From: Lewinellaceae bacterium | Lineage (GTDB): Bacteria > Bacteroidota > Bacteroidia > Chitinophagales > Saprospiraceae | DNA: 64,000 bases | Reading direction: 5' to 3' | Assembly (NCBI GenBank): GCA_020636025.1 | Contig: JACJYQ010000002.1 | Span: forward strand, 434,001 to 498,000 | In this document: positions 34,401 through 43,509 of the stretch, one piece after another | Position numbering within the stretch: position 1 is the first letter of the stretch | Layout: every line of letters starts with the position of its first letter | The notes under the pieces: generated by a model | Told to the model about the DNA's origin: nothing | The model's input: only the letters and a program-made list of their open reading frames with translations | The model's database searches: none | Position numbers and translations under genes: made by a program

Positions 34401-36589
34401 AACGCTTCGGTCCTGTGTTTGTGGATAAAGTTGGCGTCACGCTGGAGCACGGACGCATCAAACTGCTGCTCGATGCCGGAATGGATATGGGCGGGTTTAC
34501 TTTTAAAATGCTGGATTTCGGCTTGAGTGTACCCTTAAAACCCAGTGTGTCGGCCTTGTCTGATGTTGAATTCAGCCTCAACGGTATGGAACTTAACCTG
34601 AAGAAGGGAGAAGTGACCATCGCCGGAGGATTTTACAGACAGGAGCTTGTGCTGGACAGTCCGAAAATCAAAGGCACCTTTACCGGATACGTAGGCGAAA
34701 TCCGGGTCATGATCGGTCCGAAATCCCTCACCGCATTTGGTGGCTATGTGAGTCTGAAAGGCACACCGTCATTCTTCCTGTATGCCGTAGCGCAACTGCC
34801 TCTTGGCGGTCCGGCCGAGTTTTTCATCGACGGTTTTGCGGGCGGTTTTGGTATCAACAGCAGCGTAGCCATCCCGCGTATTCAGGAGATCCGAAACTTC
34901 ATCATGGTGAAGTCGGCATTCGGAGAGCCTTACTTTGAAGGCGACAACCAATCTTCCAACCTTTCCAGGGCATTCGAAAGTTTCCCGCCTACGCCCGATC
35001 AGTACTGGATTGCCATTGGTATAAAAGCCAATCACTACAAGTTCGTGGAATCCTTCTTCCTGGCCATTGTCAGTTTCGGCGACCGCCTGGAAATTGATGT
35101 GCTAGGACTGGCCCGGGTTAAAATGCCCAAAGGCGCCGAAAAGATGGCCAAAGCAGAGTTGCAGCTGCATGCGCGACTGGTTCCCGAAGAAGGAGTGCTG
35201 TGTATAGACGGCGAGATCTCGGATGGTTCCTACATCCTCAACCCGATGGCCAAACTCTCGGGTGGTTTTGCATTCTACACCTGGTTTACCGATCAGAAGG
35301 ATGAAAACGGAAAGCTTACCGTAGTTGCCGGTGATTTTGTCATCACCTTGGGTGGTTACAGTCCGTTTTATAAAAAACCGGCGCATTATCCCGATGTGCC
35401 GCGCCTGGCGCTTACGTATAAGATCAGCGACAGCCTCTTTATAAAAGCACAGGCTTACTTCGCGCTCACGCCAAAAATGTTCATGGCCGGCGGGCGTCTC
35501 GATGGTGTGTTTGAAACCGACTGGGTACGGACACACCTGGTAGTGGAAGCGCATTTGCTGGTTAATTTTGAACCATTCCAGTATTACTTCAAAGCTGGTA
35601 TATCACTGGATGGAAGCGTATTTGTCTTGTTGGGTTGGGTTTCATTCCATGTAGGAGCTTCCATTGAACTCTGGGGGCCTGAATTTGGCGGTGTGGCAGT
35701 TATTGATCTAGGCTTTACTGATTTTTCCATTGAGTTCGGCAAATTAAGACAGGCACCGCTTCCAATTTCATGGAGCAAATTCCAGGAATCCTTCCTGCCA
35801 TTGCCCGATGAGGTGGATAAGATATTCATCGCGGGAGGTGTTGTCAAGGAATTGCGTCAGGAATACTATGGCGATACGCCGATTGAATATTTTGTCAATT
35901 CAGCAGATCTGCTGATCAGAGTGGAGACTGGTATCCCTTCCAAAAAAGTTACCCTGAATGATGAGGCCAATGAGTTGCCTGCCAAGGATTGGGAAATTGG
36001 CATCGGGCCTATGAAAATACCCTCCGACAAATTTAACCCCGAGCTCCTTATTGAATTTACAAGGCTTTCAGATGGCGAAAAAGTACCGATAAAGGGTGAA
36101 AGCATTAGGAAAGCGGTTCCCAGCGCCTTGTGGGGCAAGTTTAACGACCGGAACCTAAATGGGGAAGCACTTTTGGGTATGCAGCCTGATAAAGCGCCGA
36201 TAACCGGATATGAATTTAAACCGGTTGAGCCGGAAGGAAGTGATCCAATTTGGGAAACATTAGACAAGTTGACAGAAAACGAGATGCATCCATACACTAT
36301 TCCGGCTTTCGACACCAGAAATAGTGTGGAACAGAGAGTTAGACCACTGAAATCTGTAAAGTTTACTGACTATCTGAAACAGCGTAGGGGGGGACCAGAT
36401 GCTACTTGTCTGGATTTTTCGTCGAAAAGCCATGAGATAGATGCTTTTTCTCATTTGTCGGATCTCCTGGATAAGAACCTTGTAAACAAGCTTAATACAG
36501 AAGAACAACTCGATCAGTATGAAGATGCTCCCATGCTCAGTACGATTGGAGCGACCTCCAAACATCTTATAATTGACGAATTATATTGA
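31433..36589 (+). CDS. giant DUF6603 protein
   Basis: A 1718-aa protein without signal peptide. About residues 1-230 are a mixed domain; 230-1000 is a long series of alternating beta strands with interspersed charged linkers (for example near 685 and 940-990); about 1000-1440 matches my memory of DUF6603, including the stretch FMAGGRLDGVFE (near 1350) and the FEPFQYYFKAGISL and SIELWGPEFGGVAVIDLGF segments. The last 280 residues are a separate domain containing IGIGPMKIPSD and KAVPSALWGKF. The amphipathic strands could form a long beta groove, but that is only inference. Function is unknown for this family. The next gene starts 8 bp after the stop. Confidence 0.8.
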   Translation: MSNINSPSSLRFAENNQVAILELENELHLDLSRLIYGSNASEIAFSNVVIDRDETGLITFKGNLHNSIVLPNAQVFCMLFDYQNTQQLVCQLICNNTSSLSFPKLIEKLGGGSLEDDVNSAELIELYCQRLDFFNYPNDKDNQQVEFLYSSLPISADILSFIEGFIFDSPFLKEGLTKGLHSSFCLKPLLFLKGEDQPLEKLDRNQEVVEIPQDSLSVTLNTFFSDLLVEDGSTNILSVHEEPLLNGYFYRNDNSIHFQLQPGFSSDWEAGPLKAQGMSLGLDFPITEEALYPNIAASGSIELQPNPDYPFLPPGVFSFRGSMDPYWGSFYLNVGLEKNNLQKDSLPFEQESGWGTLMALIPIRKIEMGMYASLSDKSVQALEWKIQGETFHLFEDRIRLTPALEIVIEAPFNKDEREVSATLEGVAEIGTDLKLLCAVSYPDPYLHFELLEPVTTSSLIELFFEDVAIPGPLNFSLEEFEMDYGFENSDFSLRAKVASEHWKYSIGNFDMQLTDLELYVAKSGEYNEFGLQANTQLGDVEVFLRGDYNKDSGWALNTFTSQEIKLNQWLMDISRGDLQLPKALANAAISHFSLYYQTGTGNMDVSAGIKNAVKLDFGKISLNLDELRFSLQKSEQIKAEVYGRTSLNVGAGKPRGLGFEVTLTYESAPKALPDQIENKKKTNETAPESKFLLYGRLLGSNTEKSTTVEIGEIVSWIFSKTKVQPVLPDALKGVELKDVFIKANTADKSFEIGGKCDFKMDGLSGEIDLGLKVSGTETEVHGILTLKEDKTGDPFVFALNFDKEKDSKYLFAQYKGHLTLQRIVGVFDPEASSAIPAWLSPSLDEVFFLLYKQDGSDKWAILMGMDMDLMSDGGLDLNELPFIGMYLPGGDEGKLGLKVKFSYASQEVKYDKDDKKNQVAKVNQKLSGFGSEYQLPANATRSSGMKIEPDLTLPALGLNKGESALPASDDGKELENSSDLKKTDWKEVRKRFGPVFVDKVGVTLEHGRIKLLLDAGMDMGGFTFKMLDFGLSVPLKPSVSALSDVEFSLNGMELNLKKGEVTIAGGFYRQELVLDSPKIKGTFTGYVGEIRVMIGPKSLTAFGGYVSLKGTPSFFLYAVAQLPLGGPAEFFIDGFAGGFGINSSVAIPRIQEIRNFIMVKSAFGEPYFEGDNQSSNLSRAFESFPPTPDQYWIAIGIKANHYKFVESFFLAIVSFGDRLEIDVLGLARVKMPKGAEKMAKAELQLHARLVPEEGVLCIDGEISDGSYILNPMAKLSGGFAFYTWFTDQKDENGKLTVVAGDFVITLGGYSPFYKKPAHYPDVPRLALTYKISDSLFIKAQAYFALTPKMFMAGGRLDGVFETDWVRTHLVVEAHLLVNFEPFQYYFKAGISLDGSVFVLLGWVSFHVGASIELWGPEFGGVAVIDLGFTDFSIEFGKLRQAPLPISWSKFQESFLPLPDEVDKIFIAGGVVKELRQEYYGDTPIEYFVNSADLLIRVETGIPSKKVTLNDEANELPAKDWEIGIGPMKIPSDKFNPELLIEFTRLSDGEKVPIKGESIRKAVPSALWGKFNDRNLNGEALLGMQPDKAPITGYEFKPVEPEGSDPIWETLDKLTENEMHPYTIPAFDTRNSVEQRVRPLKSVKFTDYLKQRRGGPDATCLDFSSKSHEIDAFSHLSDLLDKNLVNKLNTEEQLDQYEDAPMLSTIGATSKHLIIDELY

Positions 36590-36597
36590 TACACAAT

Positions 36598-38892
36598 ATG
36601 CCTGAAAAAGTTGAAAACAATGCCCCCGTGATAATTGGGTTCATCAACCGGCTTGCTCCTCCATTGAAAGCGGGCAAATACCAGATTTCGGTAGAAAGCG
36701 TATTTGGAAAGGACAAACTACCACTACCCGAAACCTATGGTACAGCACAAAAACTGATACAGGTTGGCGGCAAACGATTCGGATTTGATGCAACGGATAT
36801 TGACTCAGTGTACCCGCCGGCCAATGGCGTGGGGGAATACGATACGGCCGTACCCCACATCGTTTTCCACCGGAAAGGCATACCCTGGGAAAGAAGTACT
36901 TCGGACGGGCATGATGCATGCCCGTGGCTGGGTCTTTTGATTTTTGATCAGAATGATCCTGCACCAAAGATCCAGGAAATGAAACTTGCAGATCTTGATA
37001 AATCATCAATTCCCGATGGTGTTTACTTTCCTGATTTTGAACTGGAGCCTGTGGAAGATCCGGATACAAGCTGTCAGATCATTGACGTTCCCCTGGCATT
37101 GTTTCAGGAAATAAAGCCCAACCTGGATGACCTTAGCTTGCTGGCTCATTCCCGGGTTGTTGAGATGGAACACAAGGCAATAGGAGAGTTAAACGCGTTC
37201 TTACAAATCAGCAATCCTTCCAAAGAGGACAAGGATAAGGTTTCCCGCAGCCTGCGATTGGAGCTTACTTACAAAGAGGAAAAGTTAATTTCCGTTCAAA
37301 AAACGTATTCTGTGATTATGGGCAACAGATTGCCCAAACCAGGTATGGAAACGATTGTCCATCTGGTTTCTTTTGAAAATTATGGCGACGTGATGGATGA
37401 AAAATGGGATGGAGGTCACTACCATGCTGTCCGGGTGATCAGCCTGAGAAACTGGCGATTTTCAAGTGAAAATAAGGGAGGCTCATTTCATCAGTTTTTC
37501 AGGAAGCTGAATACTGACTTTTTTGATTTAGAGAAAAATCCAAAACTTGAAATAAAGACCGAATCGCCCCTTTTACTTCACTACCCATTTCCAACACAAC
37601 CCGGCCGGCTGAAAAAATCTTTTCAATTGCTGCAATTGGGCTTTATTCCCATGGAGCATCGTTTTCGTCAGGGCCTTAAATCAGTTTCCTGGTTCAGGAG
37701 CCCTTTGACGCCGTGTTTGCTGCCGGAACTGAAAGTGATGCCACTAGGCGACTATATGAAGGTTGCGGACGAGAGGACGTCCGGTGAGCAACCGAAACTT
37801 GAGGAAATGCTCAAGGGAATGCCCTTACCCGCGAGCTCTGCAGATGCTCTCCTGATTTACGACCCGGAAACTGGATATTACGATGTGAGTTATGCCTCAG
37901 CCTGGCAACTGGGACAATTGCTGGCGCTTAAGAATAAATCCTTTTCGAAGGCCTTGTATTTTTGGAAAAACAAAATGGGCATCAATGCCCGAAAGGCCCT
38001 GGAGCGAAGGGTATTACGTGAAGCAATTCCTGTGCTGGTAAACGATAAGACTACTTTTGGTGAAGCCAGTCTTGATTTTCAATATGATGAAATAGAGAAG
38101 CTTATAGATGCCACTTCCTCTGAAATACTGGAGCCTGCCGATACCCAAAGTGCAGAAAGTTTGCAGGATAGGTTTCAAATAACCGATGAACCTGAAGCAA
38201 ATGAAGAGGTAATTAATAATTTGTCGTTTGATGAAACCGGGGACTTCAGGATCATTCGGGATTATTTGAACACCCTGCGAAATACCAGGGCTATCCCATA
38301 CAACTACCTGGTTCTGCATCCGGATATGTTGCCTCCGGAGTCCATTCGCTTGTTTTATATAGATCCAAACTGGATATCAGCGCTGGTTGACGGCGCCTGT
38401 TCCATTGGCGATTTTATGCCTCAGGAAAAAGCATTGAAAGGAAAACTGAATAAGGATCAAAAACAGGATCAATATACCGGGTTCCTGTTGCGATCCGGTA
38501 TTATCAAGACCTGGCCCGGCGTGGAAGTTAAAGTCAAGGTTTCGGGTTCTGATGAATACAAAAGGCCAATTCGTTTTGAACGGCTGGCTGAAGATCAGAT
38601 AATTTGCATCGTAACGGGTTTGATCAGCAATATAGAATTCAAGCAGCCGCCTGAAGGCTTGCATTTTGGCATGTCAGAAGTAAACTACGATAATAAAGGT
38701 GTTGAGTTTATTAAAAATCTCCGGGATGGCGGTCAAATAATCAAGCCTAAACCAAATGCCAGAGGCCGGCTCGACATAGCAGGGATTGCCAAAGAGGTAT
38801 TCGGGAAGGAGGTAAATTCTGCTGATTTTGCTTTTAGCATGATCCAAAACCCCCATACCGTACGCCTCGAATTAAACATGGAGAAAAAATGA
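36598..38892 (+). CDS. 764-aa conserved protein of the DUF6603 cluster, unknown
   Basis: A soluble-looking protein that I cannot assign to a named family. I use ATG 36598 (MPEKVENNAPVI); a TTG at 36586 overlapping the previous stop would add four residues. Distinct conserved-looking stretches are HRKGIPWERS (near 93-102), CPWLGLLIFDQNDP (near 108-121), YYDVSYASAWQLGQLLAL (near 425-442) and, late, YNYLVLHPDMLPPESIRLF followed by PNWISALVDGACSIGDF (about 568-605). I recall similar stretches in large uncharacterised actinobacterial proteins. No catalytic motif is evident. Its stop overlaps the next start (ATGA, 38889-38892), so the two are translationally coupled and probably made in similar amounts. 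Confidence 0.75.
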   Translation: MPEKVENNAPVIIGFINRLAPPLKAGKYQISVESVFGKDKLPLPETYGTAQKLIQVGGKRFGFDATDIDSVYPPANGVGEYDTAVPHIVFHRKGIPWERSTSDGHDACPWLGLLIFDQNDPAPKIQEMKLADLDKSSIPDGVYFPDFELEPVEDPDTSCQIIDVPLALFQEIKPNLDDLSLLAHSRVVEMEHKAIGELNAFLQISNPSKEDKDKVSRSLRLELTYKEEKLISVQKTYSVIMGNRLPKPGMETIVHLVSFENYGDVMDEKWDGGHYHAVRVISLRNWRFSSENKGGSFHQFFRKLNTDFFDLEKNPKLEIKTESPLLLHYPFPTQPGRLKKSFQLLQLGFIPMEHRFRQGLKSVSWFRSPLTPCLLPELKVMPLGDYMKVADERTSGEQPKLEEMLKGMPLPASSADALLIYDPETGYYDVSYASAWQLGQLLALKNKSFSKALYFWKNKMGINARKALERRVLREAIPVLVNDKTTFGEASLDFQYDEIEKLIDATSSEILEPADTQSAESLQDRFQITDEPEANEEVINNLSFDETGDFRIIRDYLNTLRNTRAIPYNYLVLHPDMLPPESIRLFYIDPNWISALVDGACSIGDFMPQEKALKGKLNKDQKQDQYTGFLLRSGIIKTWPGVEVKVKVSGSDEYKRPIRFERLAEDQIICIVTGLISNIEFKQPPEGLHFGMSEVNYDNKGVEFIKNLRDGGQIIKPKPNARGRLDIAGIAKEVFGKEVNSADFAFSMIQNPHTVRLELNMEKK

Positions 38893-41800
38893 GTCCTGAA
38901 AAAAACGCTTTTATCATCCCTATTCACATTGAACATCTGGTAGTAAGCACTGCCAAATCTGAATATGATATGGCGGGGCAGCTGGCGGATTTTTCGCTCA
39001 TGCCGCATTATGCCAAAGGGGAGGAGAGCTGTGCCTTACCAAGGTTGCGCCCAAACATTGCGGAGGATTTTGTGAGCAAACCATTTGAGGCAACGAATGA
39101 CCCTTTGTACGGAGGTATACACCTGCACTGGTCTTTGCCCCGGGATTTCAAGCGTGCTGTTATACTGGACGGTGAAGCAGGGGAAGGTTCGCCCACTCCG
39201 CGATACCGTCCCATCCCCAACAGATGGCTGATTGAAAGGCGCGTATATGATAACAATGCCGGTGTAAAAATTAACGGAAAGGAAGTACTGACAAGGAAAT
39301 GGATACTGGAATCCGATGCACTCCAAAGCTCCAAACAGAATGGTAGCTGTGCATTCCCCCTTGATCCCGATAAATACCCGCAAAATGGAGGTCCCCAATA
39401 TCGTTATCTGGGCAAGTTGTACGATTTGGATGAATGGCTTGAAAAAGAGAAAAACGGAAATGACAAAACGCAATACCTGGATGAGCTCACCGCCTTTGGA
39501 TATGGAGAACCATTGTTCCCTGGCTACTACCCCGAATGCCGAAATGTTTTAGGCTTTCACGATGATCTGCAATACAGATTTAAAGGAGAAACCTATAAAA
39601 AGGAGGAGGGCTATTCAAATGATGCCTTTACAGAACTGGTCGGAACATATAATTACGAGTTCAGGTATATTATCACCGGCTGGTATAGCAAACCATGGCA
39701 GGATCCCTTTGCCAGAGCGAAATTTAAGCCATGGGACAAGTTAAAAGTCAGCGATGAAGAGGATCGACATGAGTTGATCCTCGATGCACTTAAGGAAAGC
39801 GAATTAAATGCCATAAAAAAAGGATTCCTTCCGGAGATTCATCATTTGGGTAATCAAACCAAGGTCGAAAAGCTGAACTGCCTGGTGTTTGATATGAAGG
39901 AAGATGATATTGGTAACACCTCACTATCGCAAAGAACTGTTTATGGAAAAGTGCTGGGTGAATCGACAGGTCAAGCCTTGCCAAAAGCATATGTAATTTG
40001 GAAAGGAACAAACAATGGAACGGTAACGGATTACGATGGGGCCTTCGCGATAACTGGAGTATCAAAAGGCTCTATACTTATTTTTAAATGTGAGGGATAT
40101 AAACCTCTTGAAATAACAGTTGGAGATAAAAGCGAAATAAATGTTGAACTCGAATTGTTAGAATCTGATACTTTGATAGAGTCTGATATCAGCACAGGCC
40201 GGGCCTTGTTAATGGGTCGAATAGGAAAGATCTTTTGGCAAAGAGAAGACGATGATTCAACAAGTCAGGACAAAGATGATAATAAAACTGACCTTAAAGT
40301 TGTGCTTGCCAACACGCCCGGCCAGGCACTTGCTGCCCTGTTGGCAAGTGGTGATCCTTTAGAGAAAAGACACCATGTAGAACGTGTCCTTGATGCCTTG
40401 CAATTGGGACTTTTTGCCGAGGAGGACAAACTGGACTTCCCGGCCCGACTGGAAAGCGCCTTGCACGAAGCAGGCTTTAAGGCTTCTCCGGGAGAGCGAA
40501 GATGGTCGATCACCCTTAACCGGGACGGCAATTATCCTGAAGAAAAAGAGTCGGAGGCACCCCGGGTCACGCAAGATTGGGCGTTGAAACTTCAGTCCCT
40601 GAATGAGCTTCAACAACAAAGTGACAAGAAGCTGTTTTGGCTACATGAAAAACAAAAGCAATTGTATGCCGACTGGTATAAGTTTTTGCTGGCCGAATAT
40701 GACTTTACGTTGGATGAGATAACGGCGGAAGCACAGGTAAATAACATCCGGGAGTTTGTAGCAGATAATGTCTTTACATTAAAATCGACAATAGATGCAT
40801 TGGATAGCAGCAAAGCTGATATAAAGCAAATGGCCCTGGAATTGCGCGCCAACATAGATGCCTGGAACAGAGAAAACAAACACAGGAAAGTTCAATTTGA
40901 GCTGAACCTTCAACCCGGAACACGTTACTGGGAACCGCTGGAGCCGGTTCTCTTATTCAAGGGAGAGGAGATCGTGCCGTCCAAATTGTCGGGAAAGGCT
41001 GATCAGATGACTGTGGTCGGGTTTTTTCCGGATTTCTTTTCCGATACAAGCAGTGAGGACCTGGTTAATCAAGTAAAGAATTTTATTGATAACCACAATC
41101 TTTTCAAGGCTAGAAAATGGTTGTTTGGAAGCATATTCCTGGATCTGCTAGGTGGGAACCCTAACTCCTGGAACCCGGTTTACATGGATTGGGAAGTAGA
41201 ATTGTTTCCATTTACCAAACCGGCAGATAAGGACTTTCAGCAGAAAGACTGGCCATCGGATTCCATGGTGGCTAATTACGATTTGCATGATGGGAAACCA
41301 GACCTCAGGGTTCAGGACTCTTCTGTAACGGCTGATGAGAGTGCCGGTTATAAGGATTGGGTTAATAACAATGATGTTCAGCAACTGGCTGGCAAACGCC
41401 TGCAAACCATACAGGGACGGACATTTCTCAGTCCCAATGCCCATGTCCCTTTTGTGGAGCAATTGCAGGAACAGCTGAAAAAATCAGGCAAGGAAAATCA
41501 GGCACTAATCGATAATTTGAAAAACCAGAAGATTTTGTCGCAGAGCATGTCAGGGTTTAATGATGCTTTGATCATGCGCAAGCGAATCCTTCAGATGGAT
41601 GTGTTTGATCCGCTTGCAAGAACGCCGATATTAAAAGAGTTCACAGAAAAAGTCAGATCAGTTGTCGGCACGAACAATGCCATCGCGCCCCTTCCTTCCA
41701 ATTTGTTTTTACCGCTGCGCGAGGGCCCTTTCCAGATCAGAAAAATCCGCTTGGTAGATAACTGGGGACGTGGAAAGGTATTCCAGTTAGGCGGAGATAC

Positions 41801-43505
41801 ACCGGATGGCAAGATCATAATAGCAGATCCTATGCTGCCGCCTGATACCGTTTTCCCAAGGAAGGCAAACATGGCTTATTTGCCTCCCAGAATTGTACAG
41901 CCCTGCAGGTTGAATTTCAGATGGCTGTCGGCTACTGAACCCGGCGCAGAAGCAGGCTCGCATGTCGGGAACAGCCCGGTTTGCGGATACCTGTTGCCCA
42001 ATTTTCTGGATTCCAGCATTCATGTGTTTGATGCAAATGGAAACGGGCTTTGTGTGCTGAGTCGTTCGGCAAAAAAGCTGGTTCGGAATCCATTTCCAGG
42101 CGATTTGAAGGTTAAACCAATTGGCGATCCTCATTTAGACAACTTCCTGAAATCAATTGAATCAAATACAGATAAGGAGAAACAAATTAAATTCCTGGAC
42201 GATTTTTTAAAGGCCGCCCGTGAGTCAAGCGGTGTCAATTTGCCGGAGAACTATGCACAGTTCGACGGCATGTCATTGCTGGTTGGAAGGCCTTTTGTTT
42301 TGATCAGGGCAAAACTCAATCTGGAGATAAAAGGTGCTGCGGCCGTCAACAATTCCTGGAACGCGAGGGAAACAGAATACGCTAAACAGGAACACAGCGT
42401 GAGCACTTCCATGGGTTTTGACAAATTGCGCTTCGCCGTCAGGCTGGGTGACAAGTTCCGGGCCACCGACGGGTTCTTTGCTTATTATATCGACAAGGGT
42501 GATGCCAAATTTCAGGAACTCTACTCTCCTTATGCCGAAAACAGCGGTTCAAAGGAAGATACCCACGCCGAAGAATACTGGCATAAGCAAGCCATACTCA
42601 AACGATGGCACAATATCTATTCGGAAAGGCGCAATATGAGAACCGCAGACAAAGAGGAATTCGAAGCGCTTTCCAGAGGATACAAGAAACAGTTGTTGCG
42701 GGTCATTTCCGAGGTTACCAATACCACCGGTCGACCCATACCAAAGAAACTTGGAACAAGCTTGCAGAATCTCAAGCAGGCGGCGTTGGAGGCAAACAAA
42801 TATGAAATCATCAGCTTTAGTGAGCCGGAAGATGATTTGTTGAAATCTGACCATCTTCCGGATGAGGAAAAAGTTGAATTGAAAGAGTTGCTTGAGCAAC
42901 ACAATACAGCCATTGAGCAAATAAATAAACTGGAGGAGGCCCTGGAAATATTGAACAAGGACCTTACAAGCAATCAGGATGAAATCCGGGAACTCCAACT
43001 GGCCCATGGTTATAAGCATAGTGGCCTGGGACTATATCGTCCACACAACGACTTGCTTACGCTTTCACTGGAGGAAGACGAGCTTCACTTGGGCATCCTG
43101 ATGGACCCGCGCGCTGCTGTGCACCTGCACACCGGCATTCTGCCGGTGAAGCGGGTGGATATCCCACCGGCCTTATTTGCCGAAGCCCTGAATAACATCC
43201 AGATCGCTTTCTTAACGACTCCAGTGATATCTCCGGAGCCATTGACAGAATGGAAGGATACCAATGGTCAGCCGCAAACTGTGAACCAGAAGTTCCTGCT
43301 ACAGGCGCCGCTTCAGAAAGGATACGAATGGAGCTGGCTCCAGCCCGGTGATCCGAATGACATCCCGGCAGAACAAGTGGATACTCAGCCTCCAGCCGGA
43401 TATTTACCCATATTGGGCAACCAGGTTATTTATGACGGCTGGATGCGGATGAGCTTGAAAAAAGAAAGTAAAGACAGCACTGAACAGAAAAAAACTAAAA
43501 AATAA
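38889..43505 (+). CDS. 1538-aa conserved protein of the DUF6603 cluster, unknown
   Basis: A very large protein without signal peptide or membrane segment. Recognisable stretches are YGGIHLHWSLPRDF (74-87) with IPNRWLIERRVY (109-120); a CarboxypepD-reg-like beta-sandwich at about 350-423 (VYGKVLGESTGQALPKAYV to the NVELEL end); helical regions at about 475-640; LSPNAHVPFVEQL (near 845) and VDNWGRGKVFQLGG (near 955); a coiled coil at about 1325-1367; and MDPRAAVHLHTGILPVKRVD (near 1404-1423). The last stretch and the HLHW motif recall huge uncharacterised actinobacterial proteins. The CarboxypepD module is normally found in exported proteins and looks inserted. The protein ends with a lysine-rich tail (KKESKDSTEQKKTKK). 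Confidence 0.78.
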   Translation: MSPEKNAFIIPIHIEHLVVSTAKSEYDMAGQLADFSLMPHYAKGEESCALPRLRPNIAEDFVSKPFEATNDPLYGGIHLHWSLPRDFKRAVILDGEAGEGSPTPRYRPIPNRWLIERRVYDNNAGVKINGKEVLTRKWILESDALQSSKQNGSCAFPLDPDKYPQNGGPQYRYLGKLYDLDEWLEKEKNGNDKTQYLDELTAFGYGEPLFPGYYPECRNVLGFHDDLQYRFKGETYKKEEGYSNDAFTELVGTYNYEFRYIITGWYSKPWQDPFARAKFKPWDKLKVSDEEDRHELILDALKESELNAIKKGFLPEIHHLGNQTKVEKLNCLVFDMKEDDIGNTSLSQRTVYGKVLGESTGQALPKAYVIWKGTNNGTVTDYDGAFAITGVSKGSILIFKCEGYKPLEITVGDKSEINVELELLESDTLIESDISTGRALLMGRIGKIFWQREDDDSTSQDKDDNKTDLKVVLANTPGQALAALLASGDPLEKRHHVERVLDALQLGLFAEEDKLDFPARLESALHEAGFKASPGERRWSITLNRDGNYPEEKESEAPRVTQDWALKLQSLNELQQQSDKKLFWLHEKQKQLYADWYKFLLAEYDFTLDEITAEAQVNNIREFVADNVFTLKSTIDALDSSKADIKQMALELRANIDAWNRENKHRKVQFELNLQPGTRYWEPLEPVLLFKGEEIVPSKLSGKADQMTVVGFFPDFFSDTSSEDLVNQVKNFIDNHNLFKARKWLFGSIFLDLLGGNPNSWNPVYMDWEVELFPFTKPADKDFQQKDWPSDSMVANYDLHDGKPDLRVQDSSVTADESAGYKDWVNNNDVQQLAGKRLQTIQGRTFLSPNAHVPFVEQLQEQLKKSGKENQALIDNLKNQKILSQSMSGFNDALIMRKRILQMDVFDPLARTPILKEFTEKVRSVVGTNNAIAPLPSNLFLPLREGPFQIRKIRLVDNWGRGKVFQLGGDTPDGKIIIADPMLPPDTVFPRKANMAYLPPRIVQPCRLNFRWLSATEPGAEAGSHVGNSPVCGYLLPNFLDSSIHVFDANGNGLCVLSRSAKKLVRNPFPGDLKVKPIGDPHLDNFLKSIESNTDKEKQIKFLDDFLKAARESSGVNLPENYAQFDGMSLLVGRPFVLIRAKLNLEIKGAAAVNNSWNARETEYAKQEHSVSTSMGFDKLRFAVRLGDKFRATDGFFAYYIDKGDAKFQELYSPYAENSGSKEDTHAEEYWHKQAILKRWHNIYSERRNMRTADKEEFEALSRGYKKQLLRVISEVTNTTGRPIPKKLGTSLQNLKQAALEANKYEIISFSEPEDDLLKSDHLPDEEKVELKELLEQHNTAIEQINKLEEALEILNKDLTSNQDEIRELQLAHGYKHSGLGLYRPHNDLLTLSLEEDELHLGILMDPRAAVHLHTGILPVKRVDIPPALFAEALNNIQIAFLTTPVISPEPLTEWKDTNGQPQTVNQKFLLQAPLQKGYEWSWLQPGDPNDIPAEQVDTQPPAGYLPILGNQVIYDGWMRMSLKKESKDSTEQKKTKK

Positions 43506-43509
43506 AACC

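Noticed and set aside
36644..37069. 141-aa antisense frame within the 764-aa gene, and similar antisense frames in the cluster
   Set aside because: They are shadows of well-supported long coding frames and have no recognisable domain.
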